DNA of 5,991 bases, from NCBI GenBank assembly GCA_014378225.1, contig JACMOA010000309.1:1-5991 (forward strand), in the 5' to 3' direction. This stretch comes from Deinococcales bacterium (GTDB taxonomy: Bacteria; Deinococcota; Deinococci; Deinococcales; Deinococcaceae). The position numbers and the translations under genes were made by a program. This document shows, in pieces, positions 1 through 5,423 of this stretch. The notes beneath the pieces are model-generated. The model was not told where the DNA came from and made no database searches. It saw only the letters and a program-made list of their open reading frames with translations. Each line of letters starts with the position of its first letter. The first letter of the stretch is position 1.

Positions 1-359
1 ACCCTTGTGATTCCCGCCTGCACCACCTTCTCAGCGGTGGCGTCTGCAATGTGAATCAGCGGGATTTTGACCGCCGCTTGAACCTCATCCGCCACTTTGT
101 GCATCGTGTTGGTGCAAATCAAAACACAGTCGGCCCCACCGCGCTCGAGGGTCTGGGCTGCACTCGATAGCTCGTTTGCAGCCTCATCCCAGGCCCCCAC
201 TTTTTGCAGCGCGGCAATCTCGGCAAAATCTACCGTCACCATCAGGCTTTTAGCGTTGTGCAGGCCACCCAGACGCGCCTTGACCCCTTGATTTAGCAAG
301 CGGTAATACTCGAGAGAGCTTTCCCAGCTCATTCCTCCAATCAGGCCAATGGTTTTCAC
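1..359 (-). CDS. Aspartate/glutamate racemase family protein (N-terminal part, cut by window edge)
   Basis: The minus strand read from 359 down to the window edge gives 119 open codons with no stop. The N-terminus MKTIGLIGGMSWESS is typical of the YgeA-like Asp/Glu racemase family. Further family landmarks are YYR (19-20 region), GLHNAKS (32-38), VDFAEI (43-48) and ICTNTMHKVAD (81-91). Cys82 in the CTNT motif is the expected first catalytic cysteine; the second cysteine would lie beyond the edge. Such enzymes are cytosolic, cofactor-independent amino acid racemases, often broad in specificity, so the exact substrate is not assignable. The start is GTG at 357-359, fixed by alignment of the IGLIGGM start with the family. 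No Shine-Dalgarno is visible, but a TANNNT promoter box lies six bases upstream, suggesting a leaderless message. It is divergent from the histidine kinase. Family assignment is firm; the C-terminal half is unseen. Confidence 0.93.
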   Translation of the reverse strand, partial: MKTIGLIGGMSWESSLEYYRLLNQGVKARLGGLHNAKSLMVTVDFAEIAALQKVGAWDEAANELSSAAQTLERGGADCVLICTNTMHKVADEVQAAVKIPLIHIADATAEKVVQAGITR

Positions 360-365
360 CCTTTG

Positions 366-395
366 AGCCTAACCTGAAATCGCTCGAGCGGTCAA
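366..395 (-). promoter_or_regulatory. Promoter of the racemase gene, probably leaderless
   Basis: On the minus strand a -35-like TTGACC (plus 390-395) is followed after 18 bases by TAGGCT (plus 366-371), which fits the TANNNT -10 form. Only six bases separate the box from the GTG start at 359, so the transcript would begin at or next to the start codon. This agrees with the lack of a Shine-Dalgarno. A CTCGAG palindrome sits inside the spacer (383-388). Confidence 0.5.
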
Positions 396-400
396 GAAAG

Positions 401-415
401 TGACCTTTTGGGTCA
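401..415. promoter_or_regulatory. Small inverted repeat, possible operator
   Basis: TGACC-TTTTG-GGTCA is a perfect 5-bp inverted repeat with a 5-base centre. It lies directly upstream of the -35 box proposed for the racemase gene, a position where an activator or repressor dimer could bind. The arms are short and chance is a real alternative, so this is only a candidate site. Confidence 0.25.
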
Positions 416-484
416 GGTGTGCTCGAGAATAAAAGCGTGTTGAGCTTCATGCCATCGTCCACGAGGAGTTCAGACCCCAGAATT

Positions 485-521
485 AAGGAGGCGTCGCTCG
501 AGCGTGAAGTTACGCCTCCTT
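485..521. repeat. Perfect 10-bp inverted repeat between divergent genes
   Basis: AAGGAGGCGT (485-494) is matched exactly by ACGCCTCCTT (512-521) across a 17-base loop. The loop contains the 10-bp palindrome CGCTCGAGCG (495-504). The left arm holds a full Shine-Dalgarno sequence and the right arm its complement. A T-rich stretch (527-532) follows on the plus strand but is separated by several bases, and no gene ends here, so a simple terminator role does not fit well. It may be a cis-acting RNA structure ahead of the kinase, a protein site or a small repeat element. Confidence 0.6.
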
Positions 522-588
522 CGCAAAAGTTTTACCCTAACGAACACAATCCTATGACTTAATTAAAGTTTTATAAATTTAGAACCAT

Positions 589-594
589 TAAGAT
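589..594 (+). promoter_or_regulatory. -10 box of the histidine kinase gene, probably leaderless
   Basis: TAAGAT fits the TANNNT form and stands six bases before the ATG at 601, the same spacing as in the divergent racemase gene. No Shine-Dalgarno is present before the ATG. I find no good -35 at the usual distance (565-570 reads AAAGTT). The surrounding 540-600 stretch is clearly AT-rich, as expected of a promoter. A second possible -10, TATAAA at 572-577, would give a short leader instead. Confidence 0.45.
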
Positions 595-600
595 AAAGTC

Positions 601-1809
601 ATGATTACTCCCGCCCCTGCCCGTAACGAACTCGAGCGGATTGTGGCGCTGCACGCTTACGACATCCTAGATACCTTGCCTGAGGCCAGCTTTGACCGCA
701 TCACCCGCCTGACCGCCCGCACGCTCGAGGTGCCTTACGCGCTCATCAATTTCGTGGACGCGGGCTACATGTGGGGTAAAAGCTGTTACGGCGTGACCGA
801 AAACCGCTCGAGTCGCGCCCTGTCACCGTGCGCCCACGCCATCCTCCAGCCGGACCTGACCATCGTACAAGATGTCCAACAAGATGAGCGCTTCGCGGGC
901 AATCCCGCATTTGAGGGGATTTGCTTTTATGCGGCTGCGCCGCTAATTACGCCCGACGGTTACGCGGTGGGAACGCTGTGTGTCATGCACCCCGACACCT
1001 ACACCTGGACCGCCCAGAAAGCCGAAACCCTGTACGACCTCGCCGCGCTGGTGATGGACGAACTCGAACTGCGTCGCCGCGAGCGTGAGGCTGAGCAAAA
1101 GTGGGAAAGTCTCGAACGGGTCAACGCCCATAAGAGCGAGTTTTTTGCCAGCATGAACCACGAACTGCGGACCCCAGTGAGCGCCATTTTGGGGTTGAGC
1201 GAACTGCTGCTCGAGGGTGAAGGTGGGTCACTTTCTGAGACGCAGAGCAGCTATCTACGCACCATTGAGGAAAGTGGCGAACACTTACTCAACCTGGTGA
1301 ACGGCGTGTTGGACCTGGCCAAACTCGAGGCGGGTCAGATGAAACTCGAGTGGCAGACTGTTTCACTCGAGCGTCTGGGCCAGCAGAGCGTAGCACTGGT
1401 CGAGGCCCAGGCCAGACGTAAAGGGGTGCGTCTCACGCTCGAGGGGACACCGGGTTCGGTGCGTGGCGACCCCACCCAGCTCAAACAAATCCTGCTCAAT
1501 CTGCTTTCCAACGCGGTCAAGTTCACTCCAAAGGGCGGCACGGTGACGCTCGAGATTCACACCTCGTCAGAAACCGTGACCTTCGAGGTGCTTGATAGCG
1601 GCGTGGGTATTCGGCCCGAGCATCTAGGTCGGCTGTTCGAGAAATACGTGCAGGTGGACGATTCACTCGAGCGCCGCCACCGGGGAACCGGGCTGGGTCT
1701 GGCGCTGGTTAAACATCTCACAGAGTTACATGGGGGCAGGGTCGAGGTACAAAGCGTGTTTGGGGAGGGTAGTGTGTTCAAAGTCCTTTTACCGGCCAGA
1801 ACAGGTTAG
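601..1809 (+). CDS. GAF-domain sensor histidine kinase (soluble)
   Basis: A 402-residue two-component sensor kinase. Residues about 10-155 form an N-terminal GAF sensor domain of the type that begins with ILDTxPE (22-28) and carries SPCAHAI (75-81), FYAAAPL (109-115) and GTLCVM (124-129). A charged helix (about 153-180) links it to the kinase core. The H-box is FFASMNHELRTP with His187 as the phosphorylated residue; the N-box is LLNLLSNAVKF (298-308), the G1 box DSGVGI (332-337), the F-box LFEKY (345-349) and the G2 box GTGLGLALV (362-370). All catalytic motifs are intact. No membrane segment or signal peptide is visible, so it should sense a cytosolic cue through GAF. Cysteines 62, 77, 108 and 127 lie in the GAF domain; whether they bind a ligand is unknown. 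No response regulator is adjacent, so it is an orphan kinase here. The ATG at 601 directly follows a TANNNT box. Confidence 0.95.
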   Translation: MITPAPARNELERIVALHAYDILDTLPEASFDRITRLTARTLEVPYALINFVDAGYMWGKSCYGVTENRSSRALSPCAHAILQPDLTIVQDVQQDERFAGNPAFEGICFYAAAPLITPDGYAVGTLCVMHPDTYTWTAQKAETLYDLAALVMDELELRRREREAEQKWESLERVNAHKSEFFASMNHELRTPVSAILGLSELLLEGEGGSLSETQSSYLRTIEESGEHLLNLVNGVLDLAKLEAGQMKLEWQTVSLERLGQQSVALVEAQARRKGVRLTLEGTPGSVRGDPTQLKQILLNLLSNAVKFTPKGGTVTLEIHTSSETVTFEVLDSGVGIRPEHLGRLFEKYVQVDDSLERRHRGTGLGLALVKHLTELHGGRVEVQSVFGEGSVFKVLLPARTG

Positions 1810-2014
1810 CGTAACCCAGGTGCTCGAGCGAAAAGTCAGAGTGAACAGAAAAGCCCGCTCGAGGGTTTGCACCACAATCCACCCTTTCAACTCGAGCCGC
1901 CCCGTATTCTAAATCCATGATTGTTTTTCCTGTTGGCTCGAGAAGCCAAGTTTCTATTTTTCTGCCGATGCACTCGAGAAGCTCCTTAAGAACGTTCTCC
2001 TGCTCATTGCTCAT
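1778..2014 (-). CDS. Possible small protein of unknown function, 78 residues
   Basis: This is the only substantial open frame in the gap between the kinase and pth. It starts at ATG 2012-2014 and ends at 1778, overlapping the 3' end of the convergent kinase gene by 32 bases. The predicted protein is acidic at the N-terminus ([20 protein letters not shown]) and ends in an aromatic-rich segment, [16 protein letters not shown]. Its composition looks protein-like, with no low-complexity bias, and three of its CTCGAG sites read as Leu-Glu, as in the sure genes. Against it, the start codon lies inside a tandem repeat, the SD is weak, and I recognise no family. Treat it as a hypothetical gene that may be spurious. 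Confidence 0.4.
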   Translation of the reverse strand: MSNEQENVLKELLECIGRKIETWLLEPTGKTIMDLEYGAARVERVDCGANPRAGFSVHSDFSLEHLGYANLFWPVKGL

Positions 2015-2048
2015 TGCTCACTACTCACTACTCACTACTCACTACTCA
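2000..2048. repeat. Heptanucleotide tandem repeat, seven units
   Basis: Seven consecutive 7-base units are seen: CTGCTCA, then TTGCTCA twice, then CTACTCA four times. The array ends 14 bases before the GTG of pth and covers the start codon of the small minus-strand frame. The 7-base period resembles the short tandemly repeated heptamers known from cyanobacteria. Copy number in such arrays usually varies between strains. Its position could influence pth expression, which is an inference. Confidence 0.9.
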
Positions 2049-2062
2049 TCGCTGGAAACTCA

Positions 2063-2737
2063 GTGAAACTCGTCGTAGGACTGGGAAACCCCACGCTTCA
2101 GTACGCCCAGACCCGTCATAACGTGGGTTGGCTGGTGCTCGAGGCGTTGCGCCATAAATTGGGCAGGAGCTGGCAGAAAGTGCTCAAGGGCGAGACTTTT
2201 GAAACCCGAATAGGCACGGAAAAGGTCATTTTTCTGAAACCATTGACCTACATGAACCTGAGCGGAGAGGCAGTGGGGCCGCTGATGCGTTTTTATAAGC
2301 TCGAGCCGAGTGATTTACTGGTCGTTCAGGACGATTTGGACAGTCCGTTTGGACTGCTGCGCTTCAAACACGGCGGGCGCTCCGGCGGTCAGAACGGGGT
2401 GGGGAGCATTGCGGACCACCTGGGAACCGACTCTTTCAGCCGCCTGAAACTCGGCATCTCCAGGCCGCCACCGGGGTGGAAGGTGGTGGATTGGGTGCTC
2501 AGCAAATGGCATGGGGACGAAAACGCTATGCTCGAGGAGCTAGTAACCCTGGCCAGGGACGCGGCGCTCTTGTGGGCCGAAAAAGGTCTGCTCGAGGGTC
2601 AGGCCAAGTTCAACAGCACCGATTTAAGGCCCAAACCTCCTGCACCTGAAAAACCCCCACTCGAGCAACCTGCGCTCGAGTCATTAAAAACGGAGATACG
2701 CCTTGAAACTGCTGCACAAGACCCTCAAGCTCAGTGA
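2063..2737 (+). CDS. pth: Peptidyl-tRNA hydrolase
   Basis: This enzyme cleaves the ester bond of peptidyl-tRNAs released from stalled ribosomes and recycles tRNA in the cytosol; it is normally essential. The sequence opens with KLVVGLGNP and has RHNVGW with catalytic His20. Other expected active-site residues are Asn10, Asn65 in YMNLSG, Asp90 in VQDDLD and Asn111 in GGQNG. The substrate-channel region [11 protein letters not shown] (126-136) is also present. The GTG start at 2063 matches the usual Pth N-terminus; only a weak SD-like GGAAA lies upstream. The protein has 224 residues, while most Pth proteins end near 185-195. The extra tail (about 186-224) is rich in Pro and Glu, looks disordered, and its last codons overlap the P450 gene. 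The two genes are probably cotranscribed. Function is firm; the role of the tail is unknown. Confidence 0.96.
   Translation: MKLVVGLGNPTLQYAQTRHNVGWLVLEALRHKLGRSWQKVLKGETFETRIGTEKVIFLKPLTYMNLSGEAVGPLMRFYKLEPSDLLVVQDDLDSPFGLLRFKHGGRSGGQNGVGSIADHLGTDSFSRLKLGISRPPPGWKVVDWVLSKWHGDENAMLEELVTLARDAALLWAEKGLLEGQAKFNSTDLRPKPPAPEKPPLEQPALESLKTEIRLETAAQDPQAQ
2692..2695 (+). promoter_or_regulatory. Ribosome binding site of the P450 gene, inside pth
   Basis: GGAG lies seven bases before the TTG at 2703. It decides the start: a site at ordinary spacing exists only for this TTG, which means the P450 gene begins 35 bases before the pth stop codon. Confidence 0.6.
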
Positions 2738-3941
2738 CCCAGACTTTATTCGCAATCCTTACCCCACGCTCGAGGACTTGAGGGAAACTGCCCCCATCTT
2801 TTTTGAGCCAAGCTATAATAAAGTGTTTTTTACCCGCTACGACGACATCGCCGCTCTGTTGCGCGACAAGCGGCTGGGGCGCAGCATCCTGCACGTTCTC
2901 TCGAGGGATGAATTGGGCTGGCCCCCGCAAGACCCACGTCAAGCGGATTTTGACGCCTTCAACGCGAGCCATATGCTGGACCGAGAGCCGCCGGACCACA
3001 CCCGGTTGCGTGGTCTGGTGTCTCAGGTGTTCACCCCGCGCCGGGTGGAGGGGTTGCTCCCCAGGGTGAAAACTCTGATTGGGCGCACCCTGGACGCGCT
3101 CGAGGACCGTAAAACCTTTGACTTTGTGACAGACCTGGCTGAACCGCTGCCCGTAGCCGTCATTGGCGAGCTGCTGGGTGTGCCGGACGTTGACCAGCAT
3201 TTGCTGCGGCCCTGGTCTGCTGCCATCGTCAAGCTGTACGAACTGGGCTTTTCTGAAGAGCAGCAGCAACAGGCCAACACTGCCGTGCTCGAGTTTTCGG
3301 ATTATCTGCGGAGTTTGGCAGCGGAGCGTGAAAAAAACCCTCGAGACGACCTGATTACCGCTCTCGTTCAGGCTCGAGACGGAACCGACAAACTGAGCGA
3401 GGAAGAGTTCATCTCGAGCTGTATCTTGCTGCTCAACGCGGGGCATGAAGCGTCGGTCAACGGCTCGAGCGCGGCCATGTTGGCCCTGAGCCGTAACCCA
3501 GAAGTCAAAGAGCAACTTGTAGAGGCGGCCACCTCGAAAGAACCCGTTCCGGCACTCTTCAAAACGGCGGTGGAAGAGTTTTTACGCTTTGACTCCCCAC
3601 TGCCCATGTTCGAGCGCTTTGTGCTCGAGGACCTGAATTTCAATGGATTACAGTTCGAGCGCGGGCAAGAAATCGTTTTGCTGTACGCTTCTGGGAACCG
3701 TGACTCACGCAAATTCACCCGACCAGACACACTCCTGCTCGAGCGCACCCCCAACCCACACCTCACCTTCGGGCTAGGCATTCACTACTGCCTGGGCGCA
3801 CCGCTGGCCCGCCTGGAGATGGCGCTGCTCTTAAAGAGCCTGCTCGAGCGCTTTCCCAAAATTCAAGCCCATGAAGCCACGCTCGAGTACGGGGGTGGCT
3901 TCGTGATTCGGGGGATTTCTCGGCTCGAGGTGGAGGTTTAG
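2703..3941 (+). CDS. Cytochrome P450, bacterial soluble type
   Basis: A 412-residue heme-thiolate monooxygenase of normal bacterial length. Landmarks in order are the C-helix motif PPDHTRLR (96-103), the I-helix motif AGHEAS (246-251), the K-helix ExxR as E292-F-L-R295, ASGNRD (329-334), and the heme loop [10 protein letters not shown] (356-365) with Cys363 as the iron ligand. The usual I-helix threonine after the acidic residue is Ala250 followed by Ser251, as in P450eryF. No membrane anchor is seen, so it is cytosolic and should need a ferredoxin and reductase, none of which lie in the window. The substrate cannot be inferred. The start is TTG at 2703 with GGAG seven bases upstream, overlapping pth by 35 bases in another frame. 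An internal start is possible, but the region [13 protein letters not shown] (9-21) is typical of P450 N-termini and supports this one. Confidence 0.95.
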   Translation: MKLLHKTLKLSDPDFIRNPYPTLEDLRETAPIFFEPSYNKVFFTRYDDIAALLRDKRLGRSILHVLSRDELGWPPQDPRQADFDAFNASHMLDREPPDHTRLRGLVSQVFTPRRVEGLLPRVKTLIGRTLDALEDRKTFDFVTDLAEPLPVAVIGELLGVPDVDQHLLRPWSAAIVKLYELGFSEEQQQQANTAVLEFSDYLRSLAAEREKNPRDDLITALVQARDGTDKLSEEEFISSCILLLNAGHEASVNGSSAAMLALSRNPEVKEQLVEAATSKEPVPALFKTAVEEFLRFDSPLPMFERFVLEDLNFNGLQFERGQEIVLLYASGNRDSRKFTRPDTLLLERTPNPHLTFGLGIHYCLGAPLARLEMALLLKSLLERFPKIQAHEATLEYGGGFVIRGISRLEVEV

Positions 3942-3947
3942 GGGGTT

Positions 3948-4037
3948 AGTTGTCGGTTGTCGGTTCTCGGTTATCAGACGACAGAAACTTCAAATCCGTT
4001 TTCTGTCGTCTGTCAACTGCTGTCTGCTGTTTGCTGT
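3948..4037. repeat. Degenerate heptamer repeat with a central hairpin
   Basis: On the left five 7-base units run AGTTGTC, GGTTGTC, GGTTCTC, GGTTATC, AGACGAC (3948-3982). On the right five run CTGTCGT, CTGTCAA, CTGCTGT, CTGCTGT, TTGCTGT (4003-4037). Between and across them lies a long hairpin. The period equals that of the array at 2000-2048 but the unit differs. It fills most of the gap between the convergent P450 gene and the minus-strand gene ending at 4057. Confidence 0.8.
3975..4012. terminator. 13-bp hairpin between convergent genes, possible terminator
   Basis: CAGACGACAGAAA (3975-3987) pairs perfectly with TTTCTGTCGTCTG (4000-4012) over a 12-base loop. It begins 33 bases after the P450 stop and lies 45 bases beyond the stop of the opposite gene, a natural place for a shared terminator. 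No run of T follows the stem on either strand, so it is not a classical Rho-independent terminator. It may instead be a repeat structure or an RNA-stabilising end. Confidence 0.4.
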
Positions 4038-4056
4038 TTCCCATCTCAAAGCGCCC

Positions 4057-4368
4057 TCAATTCATTTCCATCAAACCCTGTGAGGCGTACCCGCTCGAGT
4101 CCAGGGCGTAGCTGATGTGAAAGTTGGCCGGGTGGCCCAGCCACTCTCTCAAAGTGCGCTCGAGGGGGTGGCGATTGCGCTCGAGTTGGGGCCAGGAGTC
4201 GCCGGAGATATAAAACTGTATTTCGCTGCTCCATTCGCCGCTGGCCTCGAGCAACAGGGCATAACGGCGCACCTTGAGACCGACAAAAAGTTCGGGGTGG
4301 TTCTCGAGAAACCGCTCGAGCTTTTCTGGGCTGATGCGGGTCCACCAACCCGCGTTTAAATCAAGCAT
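4057..4368 (-). CDS. Hypothetical protein, 103 residues
   Basis: I do not recognise this protein. It is a small, soluble, aromatic-rich protein starting MLDLNAGWWTRISPEKLERF. Next comes a stretch with alternating hydrophobic residues that could be beta strands (RRYALLLEASG, SEIQFYISGDSW), then a charged helix (LERTLREWLGHP). No signal peptide, membrane segment or metal motif is visible. The open frame extends upstream to 4515, but I chose ATG 4366-4368. GAGG stands eight bases before it, a candidate promoter lies within the upstream extension, and the extension (MVPKVFIVSQ onwards) looks less protein-like. In-frame CTCGAG sites read as Leu-Glu, as in the sure genes. It converges with the P450 gene and is transcribed alone. 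Confidence 0.75.
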   Translation of the reverse strand: MLDLNAGWWTRISPEKLERFLENHPELFVGLKVRRYALLLEASGEWSSEIQFYISGDSWPQLERNRHPLERTLREWLGHPANFHISYALDSSGYASQGLMEMN

Positions 4369-4406
4369 TGAGCTATCCTCGAGCGCTGTTTCATCTTTGA
4401 GTGCAG

Positions 4407-4434
4407 TGTATACGACCCGTGAGGTTCGAGTTAA
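4407..4434 (-). promoter_or_regulatory. Candidate promoter of the 103-residue protein gene
   Basis: On the minus strand TTAACT (plus 4429-4434) and TATACA (plus 4407-4412) are separated by 16 bases, each matching four of six consensus positions. Transcription would begin near 4400, giving a leader of about 30 bases that includes the SD. Its place inside the longer open frame supports the shorter start at 4368. Confidence 0.35.
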
Positions 4435-4495
4435 AAAACCTCTGAAACTTTGACACTCGAGCGGAAGAGTTAAGCACATTTTTGTTTGTGAAACG

Positions 4496-4765
4496 ATGAA
4501 TACTTTTGGGACCACGGATGGCTTTCAATTTTTTATAAGTTGGGTCAAGAAAGAAAACAGCAAGGCTCTCATGCCTACTACCTACTGGAGTGACGGAAAT
4601 ACTCTCGTACCCAGTTGAACACCCTTTAAAACAGTCACCTACAGTGTCCCCTCAAGCATAACAGCCGACACTACCGTGAGCATCAACGCTACCACTGGAA
4701 CGTCTACGGATGATGCTAGCGCCGAACTTACCCTGACCATCAAGCCCAAGCCTATCGTTCCATAA
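4496..4765 (+). pseudogene. Broken remnant of an Ig-like surface protein, C-terminal end
   Basis: From ATG 4496 the frame gives 40 codons (MNTFGTTDGFQFFISWVKK and onwards), then TGA at 4616-4618. The same frame then stays open for 48 more codons to TAA at 4763-4765. The part after the TGA (from 4631: TVTYSVPSSITADTTVSINA, then a short acidic turn and SAELTLTI) reads like the final strands of a bacterial Ig-like or adhesin domain. The part before it (TTYWSDGNTLVPS) could be earlier strands of the same domain. One frame across the stop suggests a nonsense mutation or a decayed gene end rather than two genes. No convincing SD precedes 4496, no signal peptide is present, and a full protein would be far longer. 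The stretch lacks CTCGAG (none from 4462 to 4816) and is more AT-rich than its surroundings, hinting at different origin. It ends just before a bidirectional terminator. Family assignment is tentative. Confidence 0.5.
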
Positions 4766-4777
4766 AATTTGATCCAG

Positions 4778-4813
4778 AAAAAACCAGAGGCTAAAAACCT
4801 CCGGCTTTTCTTT
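4778..4813. terminator. Bidirectional Rho-independent terminator
   Basis: CCAGAGG (4784-4790) pairs with CCTCCGG (4798-4804) over a 7-base loop. On the minus strand the stem has one G-U pair and is followed by six T (plus 4778-4783), a strong terminator 26 bases after the dockerin gene stop. On the plus strand it is followed by CTTTTCTTT and could end transcription through the Ig-like remnant. Confidence 0.85.
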
Positions 4814-4829
4814 GGCTCGAGCGCCCCAA

Positions 4830-5423
4830 TTACTCAAATTTGTAAAGTTCTTGAAATAGCTTGACGTCTACAGCGTCTACCTTGCCGTCCGCATTCAGGT
4901 CTCCGCGCTGTCCCGGAGCTACTTTTCCATAACTACCTGCCAGAATACCCAAATCGCTCAGGTCAATCTTGCCGTCTCCGTTCAGGTCTGCACCGGTAAA
5001 AAAGCGGGCCTTGAGCGCCTTGCGGTCTTCTTCTGTCACTGCTCGAGCGCCATTCACAAAAATCGGCTCCTCGAGTCCCAGCAAACGCGCCGCTTCAGAG
5101 AGCCAGACACTTTGTAGGGGGAGGGCTTTCCCAGTGGCATTGACCTGAATTTCCCGCAGTCCACCCCGGCGAATCAGGGTACGGCTGCCGCTGTCTGGGT
5201 TAAAGGGGACGCCACCGCCCAGCGTATACAGCGGGCTAGTGACACCTTCGGAACGCAGGTTCAAGGTCAAGCCGCCGCCCTCGAAGGCTTTGAGAGCGGC
5301 TCTCAGGGCTTTGTCCGCTTCACCCTGGGCCAGAGCCGGAACGTCTGCCGCTCGAGCCACACCCAGAAGAGCCAGTGTACTAAGGGCCATCACGCTCGAG
5401 CGCCGTAGAATGGACGGCCACAT
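4830..5423 (-). CDS. Secreted protein with two dockerin-type calcium-binding repeats
   Basis: A 197-residue exported protein. Residues 1-25 form a signal peptide: basic RR at 7-8, a hydrophobic core VMALSTLALLGV, and a likely cut at ARA|AD. The middle (about 26-140) matches no family I know. The C-terminus holds two EF-like calcium loops of dockerin type I form, DLNGDGKIDLSD (146-157) and DLNADGKVDAVD (175-186), with the expected D-x-N-x-D-G-x-x-D-x-x-D residues all present. In cellulosomes such domains dock to cohesins; outside them they occur singly in secreted proteins with partners often unknown. The start is ATG 5421-5423, with GAGGAG seven bases upstream; a GTG one codon earlier (5424-5426) is possible. 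The gene overlaps the upstream secreted protein by TGATG, so translation is coupled. No cohesin or carbohydrate enzyme is in the window. Confidence 0.9.
   Translation of the reverse strand: MWPSILRRSSVMALSTLALLGVARAADVPALAQGEADKALRAALKAFEGGGLTLNLRSEGVTSPLYTLGGGVPFNPDSGSRTLIRRGGLREIQVNATGKALPLQSVWLSEAARLLGLEEPIFVNGARAVTEEDRKALKARFFTGADLNGDGKIDLSDLGILAGSYGKVAPGQRGDLNADGKVDAVDVKLFQELYKFE

Noticed and set aside
250..462. Minus-strand frame of 70 codons over the racemase start
   Set aside because: It reads the conserved racemase N-terminus in another frame; its 5' part lies in the promoter region.
1933..1949. TTGGCT-CGAGA-AGCCAA hairpin followed by a T-rich stretch, as terminator of the kinase gene
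   Set aside because: The stem is only 6 bp, AT-containing and 120 bases past the stop, and the T run is interrupted. It could also serve as a weak pth promoter (TTGGCT, 16 bases, TATTTT). I could not decide, so I list neither as a feature.
2610..3515. Minus-strand open frame of 301 codons across the end of pth and most of the P450 gene
   Set aside because: It is exactly antisense to two well-supported genes, its protein is rich in Gln, Val and Arg as expected of a shadow frame, and it shows no known motif.
3368..3781. Minus-strand frame of 137 codons inside the P450 gene
   Set aside because: It is antisense to conserved P450 I-helix and heme-loop coding sequence, is Ser/Arg-rich and low in plausibility.
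3948..4037. CRISPR array
   Set aside because: The repeats are 7 bases, contiguous and without spacers; no cas gene is present.
4117..4359. Plus-strand frame of 80 codons opposite the 103-residue gene
   Set aside because: The minus-strand gene has a better SD, promoter and Leu-Glu reading of CTCGAG sites; the plus frame has no SD and looks like its shadow, though both are unrecognised.
4369..4515. N-terminal extension of the 103-residue protein
   Set aside because: The candidate promoter lies inside it and the ATG at 4368 has a good SD, so translation of the extension is unlikely.
4652..4837. Minus-strand frame of 61 codons running through the terminator
   Set aside because: It crosses the bidirectional terminator and is antisense to the Ig-like remnant; no SD or motif supports it.
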